Below, piece after piece: positions 1-8,828 of a stretch of 64,000 nucleotides of DNA. Positions within the stretch are counted from its first letter, which is position 1. Each line of letters opens with the position of its first letter. This DNA comes from DTU013 sp964490975 (GTDB lineage: Bacteria; Bacillota; Clostridia; Acetivibrionales; DTU013): assembly GCA_964490975.1 (NCBI GenBank), contig CAZBEQ010000001.1, positions 1 to 64,000 on the forward strand. Direction: 5' to 3'. The notes below the pieces were generated by a model. That model saw only the letters and a program-made list of their open reading frames with translations, made no database searches and was not told where the DNA came from. The position numbers were made by a program, and so were the translations under genes.

Positions 1-118
1 TTAAAAACCATGACAATGGTTATACAGGAAAAGATTATTCATGCGGTAGCCGTGTGGCTCCATACGTTAACAGTTGTCAAATTACTGAAATTGGGCTATA
101 CTATTATAGTTGTTATAT

Positions 119-193
119 GTCCCGGTGGCCTAATGGATAAGGTAATGGATTCCGGTTCCATTGATGCGGGTTCGATTCCTGTCCGGGACGCCA
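119..193 (+). tRNA. tRNA-Arg (anticodon CCG)
   Basis: A full cloverleaf can be folded. The acceptor arm GTCCCGG pairs with CCGGGAC, the anticodon stem ATGGA/TCCAT closes a 7-nt loop TTCCGGT, and a T-arm with TTCGATT and an encoded CCA end follow. The anticodon CCG reads CGG arginine codons. A strong terminator follows at once, so this is probably a single-gene transcript. Confidence 0.95.
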
Positions 194-198
194 GTTAG

Positions 199-241
199 AG
201 CGGATTTTAGGTGAGCATTCCTAAGATCCGCTGTTTATTTT
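199..241 (+). terminator. Rho-independent terminator of tRNA-Arg
   Basis: A 13-bp stem, AGCGGATTTTAGG against CCTAAGATCCGCT with one G-T pair, has a 7-8-nt loop and a T-rich tail. It starts six bases after the tRNA CCA. Confidence 0.9.
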
Positions 242-300
242 CAATATGAAAGCAGGCGGGGGTATTCATAAGTGGCTAACTGCTAAATTTTCAACTTAAG

Positions 301-512
301 CCAACCGCTTTTCATACATGCCCGGCAAATTGGATGCGTAGAATATCAAGTTAGGAGCAAGCCCGGCAAGCTGACTGCATAGAATATCAAGTATAGTGCA
401 AGCCCGGCAAGCCAACCGCTTTTCATACATGCCCGGCAAATTGGATGCGTAGAATATCAAGTTAGGAGCAAGCCCGGCAAGCTGACTGCGTAGAATATCA
501 AGTTTAGTGCAA
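301..512. repeat. Two tandem copies of a 111-bp unit with internal sub-repeats
   Basis: The sequence from 301 is repeated from 412 with very few changes. Each unit contains shorter modules of about 41, 41 and 29 bp, each starting at the motif GCCCGGCAA. Two modules end in TAGAATATCAAGT followed by about 10 bases. There is no open reading frame and no CRISPR-like spacer pattern, because the intervening bases are repeated too. Function unknown. Confidence 0.85.
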
Positions 513-710
513 CTAGGTTGGTTCTAAGTTTACATAAACATGAGCTTATTGCCATTATTGTGTGAAAAATCAACTATAGTTCACCTATGGGAAAAAATTT
601 TGCACTATAGTTGAAAATATTCGCATCCTCCTCGATGTTGGATGGATTATTATATGGCGAGTATGCTAGAATATCATAGATATCATAGAAGATAATATGA
701 GTATTGGAAT
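513..710. other. Intergenic region upstream of dusB with one inverted repeat
   Basis: CAACTATAG at 571-579 is mirrored by CTATAGTTG at 605-613, giving a 9-bp stem with a 25-bp loop in A/T-rich DNA. It could be an operator or a structured leader of dusB. No clear promoter can be named in this stretch. Confidence 0.4.
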
Positions 711-716
711 GTGATT

Positions 717-1673
717 ATGAAAATAGGTCAGATAACACTTGAAAACAATGTATTCCTTGCGCCGATGGCTGGAGTGACGGATCTACCCTTCAGAGTACTC
801 TGCAGGGAGCAGGGCTGCGGGTTCATATATACGGAAATGATCAGCGCAAAAGGCATGTACTATAAGGATGAGAAGAGCTGGAAACTGGCTGAACTCAGTG
901 AGGATGAGCTCCCTGCCGCAATACAGATATTTGGTTCCGAGCCCGATATTATGGCATATGCGGCCGACAAGCTAAACACTTCGGAGGCTGCTGTCATTGA
1001 TATAAACATGGGCTGCCCGACGCCCAAGATCACAAAGAACGGAGAGGGCAGCGCTTTGATGCTAAAGCCGGAGCTTGCCGGTGAAATCATTAAGGCTGTT
1101 AAGGCAGCATCACAAAAGCCTGTAACCGTGAAAATACGAAAGGGCTGGGATGATGAGCATGACAATGCTGTAGAGTTCGCCATGATGGCCGAGAAATGCG
1201 GCGCGAGCGCAATAGCTGTGCACGGCAGGACTAGGGAACAGTTTTACAGCGGGAAGGCAGACTGGGAAATAATTCGAAGTGTCAAGAAGGCGATCTCCAT
1301 ACCTGTTATCGGTAACGGAGATATATATTCTCCCGAGGATGCTGTACGTATGCTGGGATATACAGGTTGCGATGCAGTGATGATCGGAAGGGGTGCACAG
1401 GGCAATCCATGGATATTCAGAAGAATTAACTATTACATAAAAACCGGCACTCTGATTTCAGAGCCGGAAATTGAAGAAAAGAAATCCATGATGCTTCGGC
1501 ACCTGAATATGCTAATAGAACTGAAGGGTGAATATACAGGTGTGCGTGAAATGCGCAAGCATATTTCCTGGTACACTAAAGGCTGCAGAAACTCAGGCCA
1601 CTTCAAGGACCGCATTTTCAGAGCAGTGTCTCAGGGCGAGATGGAAGGTCTTATAAATGAGTTTGGGTTATAG
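717..1673 (+). CDS. dusB: tRNA-dihydrouridine synthase, DusB type
   Basis: This FMN enzyme reduces uridine to dihydrouridine in the D-loop of tRNAs, in the cytosol. The family's FMN-site motif APMAGVTD stands near the N-terminus (about residues 15-22). The NMGCP motif near residue 98 carries the catalytic cysteine. AVHGRTREQ and MIGRGAQGNPWIF follow in the TIM barrel, and a short helical C-terminal domain completes a protein of family-typical length (about 318 residues). I prefer ATG 717 over the in-frame GTG at 711 because homologues usually begin close to the K-I-G sequence; the ribosome binding site is weak for either. It stands alone between repeat-rich intergenic regions. The assignment is secure; the DusB rather than DusA/C subtype is inferred from motif style. 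Confidence 0.93.
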   Translation: MKIGQITLENNVFLAPMAGVTDLPFRVLCREQGCGFIYTEMISAKGMYYKDEKSWKLAELSEDELPAAIQIFGSEPDIMAYAADKLNTSEAAVIDINMGCPTPKITKNGEGSALMLKPELAGEIIKAVKAASQKPVTVKIRKGWDDEHDNAVEFAMMAEKCGASAIAVHGRTREQFYSGKADWEIIRSVKKAISIPVIGNGDIYSPEDAVRMLGYTGCDAVMIGRGAQGNPWIFRRINYYIKTGTLISEPEIEEKKSMMLRHLNMLIELKGEYTGVREMRKHISWYTKGCRNSGHFKDRIFRAVSQGEMEGLINEFGL

Positions 1674-1738
1674 GTAAGGCTACACTCCTTCAGTGCGTGA
1701 CTCCAAAGTATGGATGTCAGGAATGTCCCCTGTATGCT
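1674..1738. repeat. Degenerate relative of the GACACTCCTT...AAGGAATGTCCCC palindromic repeat
   Basis: Directly after dusB the DNA reads GGTAAGGCTACACTCCTT and ends in CAGGAATGTCCCC. It matches the edges of the 58-bp units found three times in tandem after ftsX (44395-44567). It may act as a terminator-like hairpin or be a relic of a mobile palindromic repeat. Confidence 0.5.
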
Positions 1739-1773
1739 AGCTTTGAAGCGGGAGACATAACATCCGCAAACGC
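1739..1773. repeat. Copy of a dispersed 35-bp intergenic core
   Basis: This stretch, beginning with GCTTTGAAGCGGGA, agrees with 41432-41466 at about 28 of 35 positions. Both sit in otherwise gene-free DNA. See the finding on the second dispersed family. Confidence 0.55.
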
Positions 1774-1787
1774 CACTGACGTTCCCT

Positions 1788-1908
1788 GCTTATAACGATG
1801 CGATATATGTTTCCCGCCTCTTGGCTCTTTTGCTTTCGCAAAAAGCCTTGGTGGCTGGTAACGCTTTGCCTTTTATATATTTTCTTTGTACCGAAGCGTC
1901 ATAAGTGA
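1788..1908. repeat. Dispersed multi-hairpin intergenic element, copy A
   Basis: It shares CCCGCCTC, CTTGGTGGC, TTTGCCTTT, TATTTTCTTT and ACCGAAGYGTYATAA with the elements at 15024-15245 and 20008-20228. A hairpin (GGCTCTTTTGC, loop TTTC, GCAAAAAGCC) lies in the middle. It fills the gap between dusB and mrfA. Confidence 0.6.
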
Positions 1909-1975
1909 GTCCTTCCTTTACAATAAACCCGATATGAATTAAAATAATAGTAGAATATATGTTCGGGAGGCCGTT

Positions 1976-4243
1976 ATGAATCTGGAACAGATGCTGCAGC
2001 TTTTCAAATCCTCTGAGAAAATGACGGAAAATATAACATCGTGGGTGGAATTGCCCGCAAAAGAGGCAGTGTACGCGGATTTCCCGGATTTCATCGATGA
2101 GCGGATAAAGTCAGCCCTCAAAAGAAGGGGAGTAAGGAAGCTCTATTCACATCAAGCCAGCGCAATACAGGCGGTACATGACGGTAACGATATAGTGGTC
2201 GTTACACCTACTGCTTCAGGTAAAACGATGTGCTACAATGTGCCGGTTATGGACGCTATTTTAAAGGATGAAGCCTCCAGGGCGCTTTTCCTGTTCCCCA
2301 CCAAGGCTCTGTCACAGGATCAGACATCGGAGCTCCATGAGCTTATAACAGAGGCCGGAGTAGATGTAAAAACCTTTACATATGACGGAGACACTCCACA
2401 ATCCGCCAGAAGAGCCATCAGACAAGCTGGGCACATAGTTGTGACCAACCCGGACATGCTTCATAGCGGCATATTGCCGCATCATACCAAATGGACAAAG
2501 CTGTTTGAGAATCTGAAATTCATTGTCATAGACGAAGTTCACCACTACAGGGGCGTGTTCGGAAGCCACTTGGCAAATGTTATCAGAAGGCTTAAGAGGA
2601 TCTGTGATTTTTACGGTTCAAAGCCCCAGTTCATATGCTGTTCAGCGACTATTGCAAACCCTGCGGAGCTGGCTTCCAGGATCACCGGGGCCGATATCAG
2701 GCTTATAGACAATAACGGCGCGCCAACCTCCGGTAAGCATATCATTTTTTACAATCCTCCGGTAGTGAACAAGGAGCTTGGCATCCGAAAGAGCAGTATG
2801 CTGGAAGCGGAGCGAATCGCAGAGTCACTGATCCGCAATGATATACAGACTATAGTATTCACAAGAAGCAGACTGAATGTTGAAGTGCTTGTCACATACC
2901 TCAAGGACATTTACCATGGGAGCAGGGACGGCGATAAAAGGGTCCGTGGCTACAGGGGAGGTTATCTTCCCAATCTCAGGCGCGAAATAGAGAAAGGCCT
3001 GCGTGAGGGCAGCATAACAGGTGTTGTGTCGACGAATGCACTTGAGTTGGGAATCGACATCGGAGCGCTTGAGGCATGCATCATATGCGGCTATCCGGGG
3101 ACTATAGCCAGCACATGGCAGCAGGCCGGACGCGCAGGGCGCAGGAACGGCGTCTCCGCTACGATACTGGTAGCAAACAGCAGCCCGCTGGATCAATATA
3201 TTATCAACAACCCCGATTATTTTTTCGGGAAAACCCCTGAGAATGGACTGATAAATCCCGACAATCTGGTCATACTTTATAACCATATGAAATGTGCCGC
3301 ATTTGAGCTGCCGTTTGAGGATGGAGAAAAATTCGGAGTGGAAACGACAGCGGAGGTCTTGGCATTTATGGAGGATGCGCGGCTTGTCAGACATGTAGGC
3401 AATCGTTGGCACTGGATGTCGGATGTGTTCCCGTCTGATGCCATCAGCCTTCGGAGTGCTTCTAATGAAAATTTCATCATAATAGATATCTCTGAACCCA
3501 AGCCTGTGGTAATAGGTGAGACAGACAGGTTCAGCGCGCCTATGCTGCTTCATGAAGAAGCTATATATATGCACGAGGGGTTACAGTACCAGGTGGAAAA
3601 GCTTGATTTTGACGATAAAAAGGCATATGTGCGAAAGGTCAATGTTGACTATTATACAGACGCCAATCTGGCGGTAGATCTCAAGGTGATCGATGTATTC
3701 CGCGAGGATAGGGAAAAGTCTGTACACAGGAGCAGTGGCGAGGTGTCGGTCAGCTCGCTTGTGACCATGTTCAAGAAAATCAAGCTTCACACTCATGAAA
3801 ATATTGGATCGGGGCCGGTTACACTACCGGAGCTCGAGATGCATACGACCTCCTACTGGGTGAGTCTGCCGGAGGAAATACCCGGCATGTCCCAGACAGA
3901 TGTGCAAAATGGTCTCTTAGGCATTTCAAATGTGCTGTCAAATGCAGCGCCAATATATTTGATGTGCGATCCGGGCGATATCCGGGTGGTCCATCAGGTG
4001 CGCGCAACCTTCACCCAAAGGCCTACCGTATATATTTATGACAGCTATCCCGGTGGCGTCGGCTTCAGCGATAAGCTGTATGAGCTACACGGAGAGCTTT
4101 TTGATACGGCTGCGGCGATGATAGAGAAATGTGGATGTGAAACGGGCTGTCCGTCTTGTGTGGAGCCGCTTACCGAGTTTACAGGCGCAGGCGATCCCAA
4201 GGAGATGACAATGAAGCTCATCGATATGATCCGCATAGCATAA
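1976..4243 (+). CDS. mrfA: DExH-box helicase MrfA (YprA family, DUF1998)
   Basis: A superfamily 2 helicase of 755 residues. Walker A TPTASGKT lies at residues 78-85, motif II DEVH at 186-189, motif III SAT at 223-225, and motif VI QQAGRAGR near 385. The C-terminal DUF1998 region carries four cysteines (about 719, 721, 725 and 728, in CGC...CPSC), the zinc-binding cluster known in Bacillus MrfA. In Bacillus subtilis, MrfA works with the nuclease MrfB in excision of mitomycin C lesions, independently of UvrABC. The partner gene lies downstream on the same strand here, but 465 bp away rather than adjacent. The ATG at 1976 follows CGGGAGGCC. Assignment of family is firm; the repair role is from the homologue. 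Confidence 0.9.
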   Translation: MNLEQMLQLFKSSEKMTENITSWVELPAKEAVYADFPDFIDERIKSALKRRGVRKLYSHQASAIQAVHDGNDIVVVTPTASGKTMCYNVPVMDAILKDEASRALFLFPTKALSQDQTSELHELITEAGVDVKTFTYDGDTPQSARRAIRQAGHIVVTNPDMLHSGILPHHTKWTKLFENLKFIVIDEVHHYRGVFGSHLANVIRRLKRICDFYGSKPQFICCSATIANPAELASRITGADIRLIDNNGAPTSGKHIIFYNPPVVNKELGIRKSSMLEAERIAESLIRNDIQTIVFTRSRLNVEVLVTYLKDIYHGSRDGDKRVRGYRGGYLPNLRREIEKGLREGSITGVVSTNALELGIDIGALEACIICGYPGTIASTWQQAGRAGRRNGVSATILVANSSPLDQYIINNPDYFFGKTPENGLINPDNLVILYNHMKCAAFELPFEDGEKFGVETTAEVLAFMEDARLVRHVGNRWHWMSDVFPSDAISLRSASNENFIIIDISEPKPVVIGETDRFSAPMLLHEEAIYMHEGLQYQVEKLDFDDKKAYVRKVNVDYYTDANLAVDLKVIDVFREDREKSVHRSSGEVSVSSLVTMFKKIKLHTHENIGSGPVTLPELEMHTTSYWVSLPEEIPGMSQTDVQNGLLGISNVLSNAAPIYLMCDPGDIRVVHQVRATFTQRPTVYIYDSYPGGVGFSDKLYELHGELFDTAAAMIEKCGCETGCPSCVEPLTEFTGAGDPKEMTMKLIDMIRIA

Positions 4244-4391
4244 GCTTGAGCACTGACTGACAACACCGTTTATTCCGATTGGGTTTCCAAGCACTTATCA
4301 TAGTACGTCCAACCGGGTATAGAAAAGTTTATGGTAAGAAGTCATCTCCACAAACGGTGCCGTCAATCGTTTTGCCAGCTAATTAAGTAAT
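4244..4391. other. Gene-free spacer after mrfA
   Basis: No coding sequence. CACAAACGGTGCCG near 4351 resembles CACAAACGGTATCGCCGG in the element at about 41457, so this may hold a degraded piece of the second dispersed repeat family. No terminator is evident, so read-through from mrfA to mrfB is possible. Confidence 0.35.
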
Positions 4392-4572
4392 CGGCAGGGC
4401 TTGCTTGCGAATCATGTTTTATTCTTCGAAGCAATTCTTCGGACCGTACAGTTCGTTCGAGATGTCTGGAAAGACCCGTGAGACATGACTTCAAAGTAAA
4501 ACTTAGTTGTCAGTGAGAACGAGATGCGGTAGCATGTGCTTTTAAAACATGATGGAGCAAGCAACCCTGCCG
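4392..4572. repeat. 181-bp nested inverted-repeat element between mrfA and mrfB
   Basis: The 30-base end at 4392-4421 is mirrored by 4543-4572, sharing CGGCAGGG, TTGCTTGC and TCATGTTTTA with one small indel. Inside, ATGTCT near 4467 pairs with AGACAT near 4484, and smaller hairpins such as CTTCGAAG are present. The size and ends resemble a MITE, but the nesting could equally be a folded RNA. No gene lies inside. Confidence 0.7.
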
Positions 4573-4708
4573 ATCTGCAGCAATTGGATAAAACCACAGT
4601 ATGAAAACCGGGCAGGCCATTGTATAATTGATTTGAGTAATGTGCATAAAGCAATTGCACATGGATTTCAAGAGTAATTTTCTAAGGGTATACAGGAGCA
4701 ATTGTCAC

Positions 4709-5944
4709 ATGGATATCAGGAGCAAGCTTGGTCTATATCGGGAAAATATCGAAAGATCAGTACAGCCTTCAACAAAACCGGAGGGACAGGACATTGACGT
4801 TCTGGTCCACGGAAGGGTGTGCAAAAATGATTATGGCTGCTGTTACGTTATAGAGAACAGGTATCCGTATGATCATATCCATGGAGGGTGTGAGATCGGC
4901 TCCGCGGTAAATATCGGAAGCGATATACTGACTGCAGTCGGAGGGCTGGATTGCGATGGAATCGAAGCCGAAAGGCTTGTGTATCTTGATACTGAGACCA
5001 CAGGTCTCTCGGGAGGAGTCGGGACTGTAGCGTTTTTGGTCGGCGCCGGCTTTTACGAAGATGACTGTTATGTTATCCGGCAATATTTTATCAGGGACTA
5101 CGATGAGGAGGCGGCCATGCTAGCGGAGCTGAAAGGGCTGTTTTCACGAGCCTCTGGACTGGTCACCTTCAATGGCAAAGCATTTGATATCAATCTTCTA
5201 CAAAGCCGATTCATTTCAAACAGGCTGAGATATTCATTTTCAGATATGCCGAGCATTGACCTTCTCTATCCGGCAAGAAGGGTGTGGGGCCTGAAGCTGG
5301 AAAGCTGCAGACTGTCATCACTTGAGGAGAATGTCCTGGGTCAGGTCAGACATGATGATATTCCCGGAGCATTGATACCGTCAGTTTACTTCAAATACCT
5401 TGATGACAGGGATGCTTCAGAAATAGTCAGAGTCATAAAGCATAACGAGTTTGACATAATGTCGATGGTTTCACTGCTGGCAAAGCTGCAGACAATGCTG
5501 CAAAGCCCTTTGTCAGAGACGGACGGCGGTTTTGAATTGCTGGGGATGGGCAGGATATTCGAAACTACCGGGAATACAGATAGCATGGTGGAGTGCCTGA
5601 AAGCATGTACAGGCTCAGAGCGGTTTGACATCAGGATCGAGGCGATAAAGCGCTTGACAGGGGTGTATAAAAGGACAGGCAGGTATGACCGAGCAATGGA
5701 ACACTGGAAGGCTGTAGAGTCTGAAAACCCTGAATTTGAGCTGTTCCACCTGATAGAAATGGCTAAATATTTTGAACATAAGGAAAAGGCTCCGGGAAAG
5801 GCATTAAAGATAGTGGAGAAAGCATTTCAAATTTGTATCCGCTCAGGACTCTCCGCAGACAGGCGTATGGAGGATTTGAAAAAACGCAGGGACAGGTTAA
5901 GAAGAAAGCTGCAGGGACAGGCTGAGAAAAAAGCGGTCGACTAA
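4709..5944 (+). CDS. mrfB: DEDD exonuclease MrfB (YprB family) with C-terminal TPR-like region
   Basis: A ribonuclease-H-fold 3'-5' exonuclease, partner of MrfA in mitomycin C repair in Bacillus. The first acidic motif reads YLDTETTGL (about residues 92-100 from this start), followed by FNGKAFDINLL with the second Asp. HNEFDIMSM gives the H-x4-D of a DEDDh enzyme. The C-terminal third is helical with TPR-like spacing. I choose ATG 4709 because ACAGGAG stands 10 bases before it and homologues start at a similar point. An in-frame ATG at 4640 lies in a near-duplicate of the start region (GCAATTGCACATGGAT versus GCAATTGTCACATGGAT), so a small duplication may have created a second start. About 411 residues. 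Confidence 0.88.
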   Translation: MDIRSKLGLYRENIERSVQPSTKPEGQDIDVLVHGRVCKNDYGCCYVIENRYPYDHIHGGCEIGSAVNIGSDILTAVGGLDCDGIEAERLVYLDTETTGLSGGVGTVAFLVGAGFYEDDCYVIRQYFIRDYDEEAAMLAELKGLFSRASGLVTFNGKAFDINLLQSRFISNRLRYSFSDMPSIDLLYPARRVWGLKLESCRLSSLEENVLGQVRHDDIPGALIPSVYFKYLDDRDASEIVRVIKHNEFDIMSMVSLLAKLQTMLQSPLSETDGGFELLGMGRIFETTGNTDSMVECLKACTGSERFDIRIEAIKRLTGVYKRTGRYDRAMEHWKAVESENPEFELFHLIEMAKYFEHKEKAPGKALKIVEKAFQICIRSGLSADRRMEDLKKRRDRLRRKLQGQAEKKAVD

Positions 5945-5982
5945 AGCCGCTGAACGGTCTGCACCATTATCAACAATGAAGC

Positions 5983-8703
5983 TTACGGCCATACCTGGTA
6001 TACAGATTTCTTGTTCTCAACCATGTCTTCACTATTAATCGTTATGATCTCTATAAATTGTTCTGCAAGAACAGGGTCGAACTGTTTGCCGGCACATCTT
6101 CTGATTTCGTCAATTGCCTCCCACATATCTATCCCTTTGTGGTACGGCCTGTCATTTGTCATAGCGTCAAATGCATCAATGATACCGAGTATCCTGCATT
6201 CCAACGGTATTTCTTCACCTTTCAGGCCGCTTGGATAGCCGCCTCCGTTCCAGTACTCATGATGATGGAGTATTAACGGCGCGATTGTTACCAGTTCCTT
6301 TGACCTGTTTGCTATGTTGAAGCCTACTTTAACATGGGTCTTCATTTTTTCGTACTCTTTATCAGTAAGTTTACTTGGCTTATTTAGTATTTCATCCGGT
6401 ATGCCGATTTTACCGAGATCATGCACCTTTGAAAGAAGGACGAGATTTCGTTTCTGGTTGTCATGCAGTTCAAGCTTGTCCGCCATTTGACTACATAGCT
6501 GAGATATCCTCTCAACATGTCCCTGAGTGACAAAATCCCTCTCTGACAAAGCTGACAGCAGCATATCGATGACTCTGCTCTTTTCGCTGTTGGACTGGCT
6601 GATTTTGTACCTGTACATGTCATCATCCGCTCTGCGGTATATACTGTATAGATCCTCATCGGAGACTTCACCGGAAGTAGCCAGCCCTACTGACATGCTT
6701 ATCGGGATCAGTGTGCTGTTACTGTTAATCATATCGGTGATTTTTACGATCTTCTCCGCCACTTCCTGCGCAGCCTTCTGATCCATACCCGGCAGCAGTA
6801 TACAGAACTCATCTCCTCCAACACGTGAAGCTATGCCGGTTGATCCAACAGCCGACTTAATGATTTGCGATGCTTTTTTTAGTAATTCATCACCTACATT
6901 GTGACCGAAGGTATCATTAGTTATTTTCAGGCCGTCAATGTCTATTACAATTATGCTAATTGGATTTAGCGCATCTTTATTTGTGTTCATACGGGAAATT
7001 TCTTCCTCAAAAAAGGTTCTGTTGTAAAAGCCGGTCATGCTGTCCGTATATGCCTGCCGCCTTATGGTCTCCTCAGCATCCTTCATTACCGTCACATCAG
7101 AAAATATGATACTTACATAATCACTCTTGGGATAAAAGATCGAAAGCTTGTACCACCTTCCTCTAAGCTTTACAGCGTCATTTGTTGCTTTTATTTCACC
7201 TGCTGCGGCAGTCTCATCTTCTGTTTCTCCGGATTTAATGCACAGACTGTTCAATTCAGGGAGAAGTTTAAAGATATCTGAACCGATAAGTTTTTTCATC
7301 TCAACACCGACCTTTTCCGTAAAAGCAGCATTAGCTTCAAGTATTGTGCAGCCTTTTACATTACCGTCATCATCGTATTCAAACCGGTTGAGCGTGAAGC
7401 CGTCTGTCATGTTGGTAAAAAGTGATTTATAGTTGGTTTCTGTCTCTTTCGAACGCCGCTCTATTTGTGAATAGAAGCGCTTCATATCCACTGAGGCATT
7501 CACCATGAGCACCCCGAAAAAAATTATCATACCAATATATGAATAAGAGATCACTGCTTTATTTGGCGATGTGTCGAGAAAATTACTAAAGCTATCCGCC
7601 AGCCCTGAGAGGCCAAGGGCAAGTATGCCGATAACCAGGATCCCTGCTCTCGTTTTACCTTCCAGCGCTGATTTTAACGCAGCATATACACAAATAAGCA
7701 GCGTTATAGCCAGCAGAATGATAAATACCCTGACAAAATGTAACACAGAAACAAGGCCTGAAAAGTCGAAAGTAAGCGTAATAACAGATAAAATGATATG
7801 TAATACTGTCTGTATGCTCATTAGTCTGCTTTGGAATGAATTCTTTGTTATGTAGGTGTGCCTTATATATATTAAAAGCCATACAGGTGTAAAGAATGCA
7901 AAGAAGTTGGCAAGATATGTTGCTGAAACGGGAGAAAAAATAAATAACTGAAAGATGTTACATTCTGTTAGTATCCATCCACCGAGAAAGACAGAGCCCA
8001 AGCCGAGGTACCTGTCATTTTTCCTCTTGAATAATGTGAGCATTTGGAAAATAAGTATTATGAATCCTATAAACATAAATAGACTTCCGAATATCAATGA
8101 AGACAGGTTTGTCTGGAATATGTCTATGTAGAGCGGACCTCTGCGGCCTACAGCCACCTGCGTCATGTAACCGGCCAGATGTGGAAATGGAGAGCTCATC
8201 CTTATATAGATGGTCTTGCCTTCGTAACCTGATGGAAGTTCTGCAAAATGCCATGTGCTTCCGGGTGTTCTGACTTCTTTTGTTGTATCATGTTGCCCAT
8301 AGCGATAAATCAATTGGTTGTCAAGATACACCTCTGCCGTATTCTGAGGTGTACGAAATCTGAATACCGCATTAGGAAGATTGTTTTGAGGCAGAACGGC
8401 TTTTACCCATAGTGAACGGTATTTGTCAGGATTTGCGGGTCTTCCAGGGAACGCAAAGTCTGTCCAGCCACTGTTTTGATAATCACTGTCCATCCAGACA
8501 AAACTACCATTGCTGTCTACCGGAGAATCACCCCAGCAAAACTGCCAGTTGGTCAAAGAATAAATCTGGCTTTGATGAGATACAGGAACAGCATATACAT
8601 ACTCCTGGTTCAAGTCCTTTAAAAAAAACCAGCCGTATATAAGTGCTGCCGACAATATTATAAGTGTGAGCGTACACAGGACAACTTTTTTAATATGAGA
8701 CAT
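5983..8703 (-). CDS. Membrane sensor with 7TM, PAS, GGDEF and HD-GYP domains
   Basis: A 906-residue cyclic-di-GMP signalling protein. An N-terminal helix (about 7-29) is followed by an extracytoplasmic jelly-roll-like domain (about 40-190) and a block of seven membrane helices (about 200-410), an arrangement like 7TMR-DISM receptors. A PAS-like segment (about 420-540) comes next, then a GGDEF domain with an intact signature at about 629-633. The HD-GYP domain has HDLGKIG at about 760 and HHHEYWNGGGYP near 810. GGDEF makes cyclic-di-GMP and HD-GYP breaks it down, so both activities are possible. The extracellular domain suggests sensing of a sugar or other small ligand. It is monocistronic and faces the SpoVB-like gene divergently, with about 125 bp between them. 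The start follows GGGGGCAAA. Confidence 0.9.
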   Translation of the reverse strand: MSHIKKVVLCTLTLIILSAALIYGWFFLKDLNQEYVYAVPVSHQSQIYSLTNWQFCWGDSPVDSNGSFVWMDSDYQNSGWTDFAFPGRPANPDKYRSLWVKAVLPQNNLPNAVFRFRTPQNTAEVYLDNQLIYRYGQHDTTKEVRTPGSTWHFAELPSGYEGKTIYIRMSSPFPHLAGYMTQVAVGRRGPLYIDIFQTNLSSLIFGSLFMFIGFIILIFQMLTLFKRKNDRYLGLGSVFLGGWILTECNIFQLFIFSPVSATYLANFFAFFTPVWLLIYIRHTYITKNSFQSRLMSIQTVLHIILSVITLTFDFSGLVSVLHFVRVFIILLAITLLICVYAALKSALEGKTRAGILVIGILALGLSGLADSFSNFLDTSPNKAVISYSYIGMIIFFGVLMVNASVDMKRFYSQIERRSKETETNYKSLFTNMTDGFTLNRFEYDDDGNVKGCTILEANAAFTEKVGVEMKKLIGSDIFKLLPELNSLCIKSGETEDETAAAGEIKATNDAVKLRGRWYKLSIFYPKSDYVSIIFSDVTVMKDAEETIRRQAYTDSMTGFYNRTFFEEEISRMNTNKDALNPISIIVIDIDGLKITNDTFGHNVGDELLKKASQIIKSAVGSTGIASRVGGDEFCILLPGMDQKAAQEVAEKIVKITDMINSNSTLIPISMSVGLATSGEVSDEDLYSIYRRADDDMYRYKISQSNSEKSRVIDMLLSALSERDFVTQGHVERISQLCSQMADKLELHDNQKRNLVLLSKVHDLGKIGIPDEILNKPSKLTDKEYEKMKTHVKVGFNIANRSKELVTIAPLILHHHEYWNGGGYPSGLKGEEIPLECRILGIIDAFDAMTNDRPYHKGIDMWEAIDEIRRCAGKQFDPVLAEQFIEIITINSEDMVENKKSVYQVWP

Positions 8704-8828
8704 TTTGCCCCCAAGAATACGTTTGTCTAATTTCTATCCTTAATCATACCATAATTCGCAAAGAAAGAAAGCATATAAAGTTTTAACTATAATAAAATTT
8801 TGATGGATGAATTTTTTGGGGTGGGATA

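Noticed and set aside
10..198. 62-residue open frame at the very start
   Set aside because: It runs through the tRNA-Arg gene and has no ribosome binding site.
301..512. CRISPR array in the GCCCGGCAA repeats
   Set aside because: The would-be spacers are themselves repeated, the unit lengths are irregular, and no cas genes are present.
2825..3574. 249-residue frame on the minus strand inside mrfA
   Set aside because: It is a shadow of the helicase gene with no motifs or start signal.
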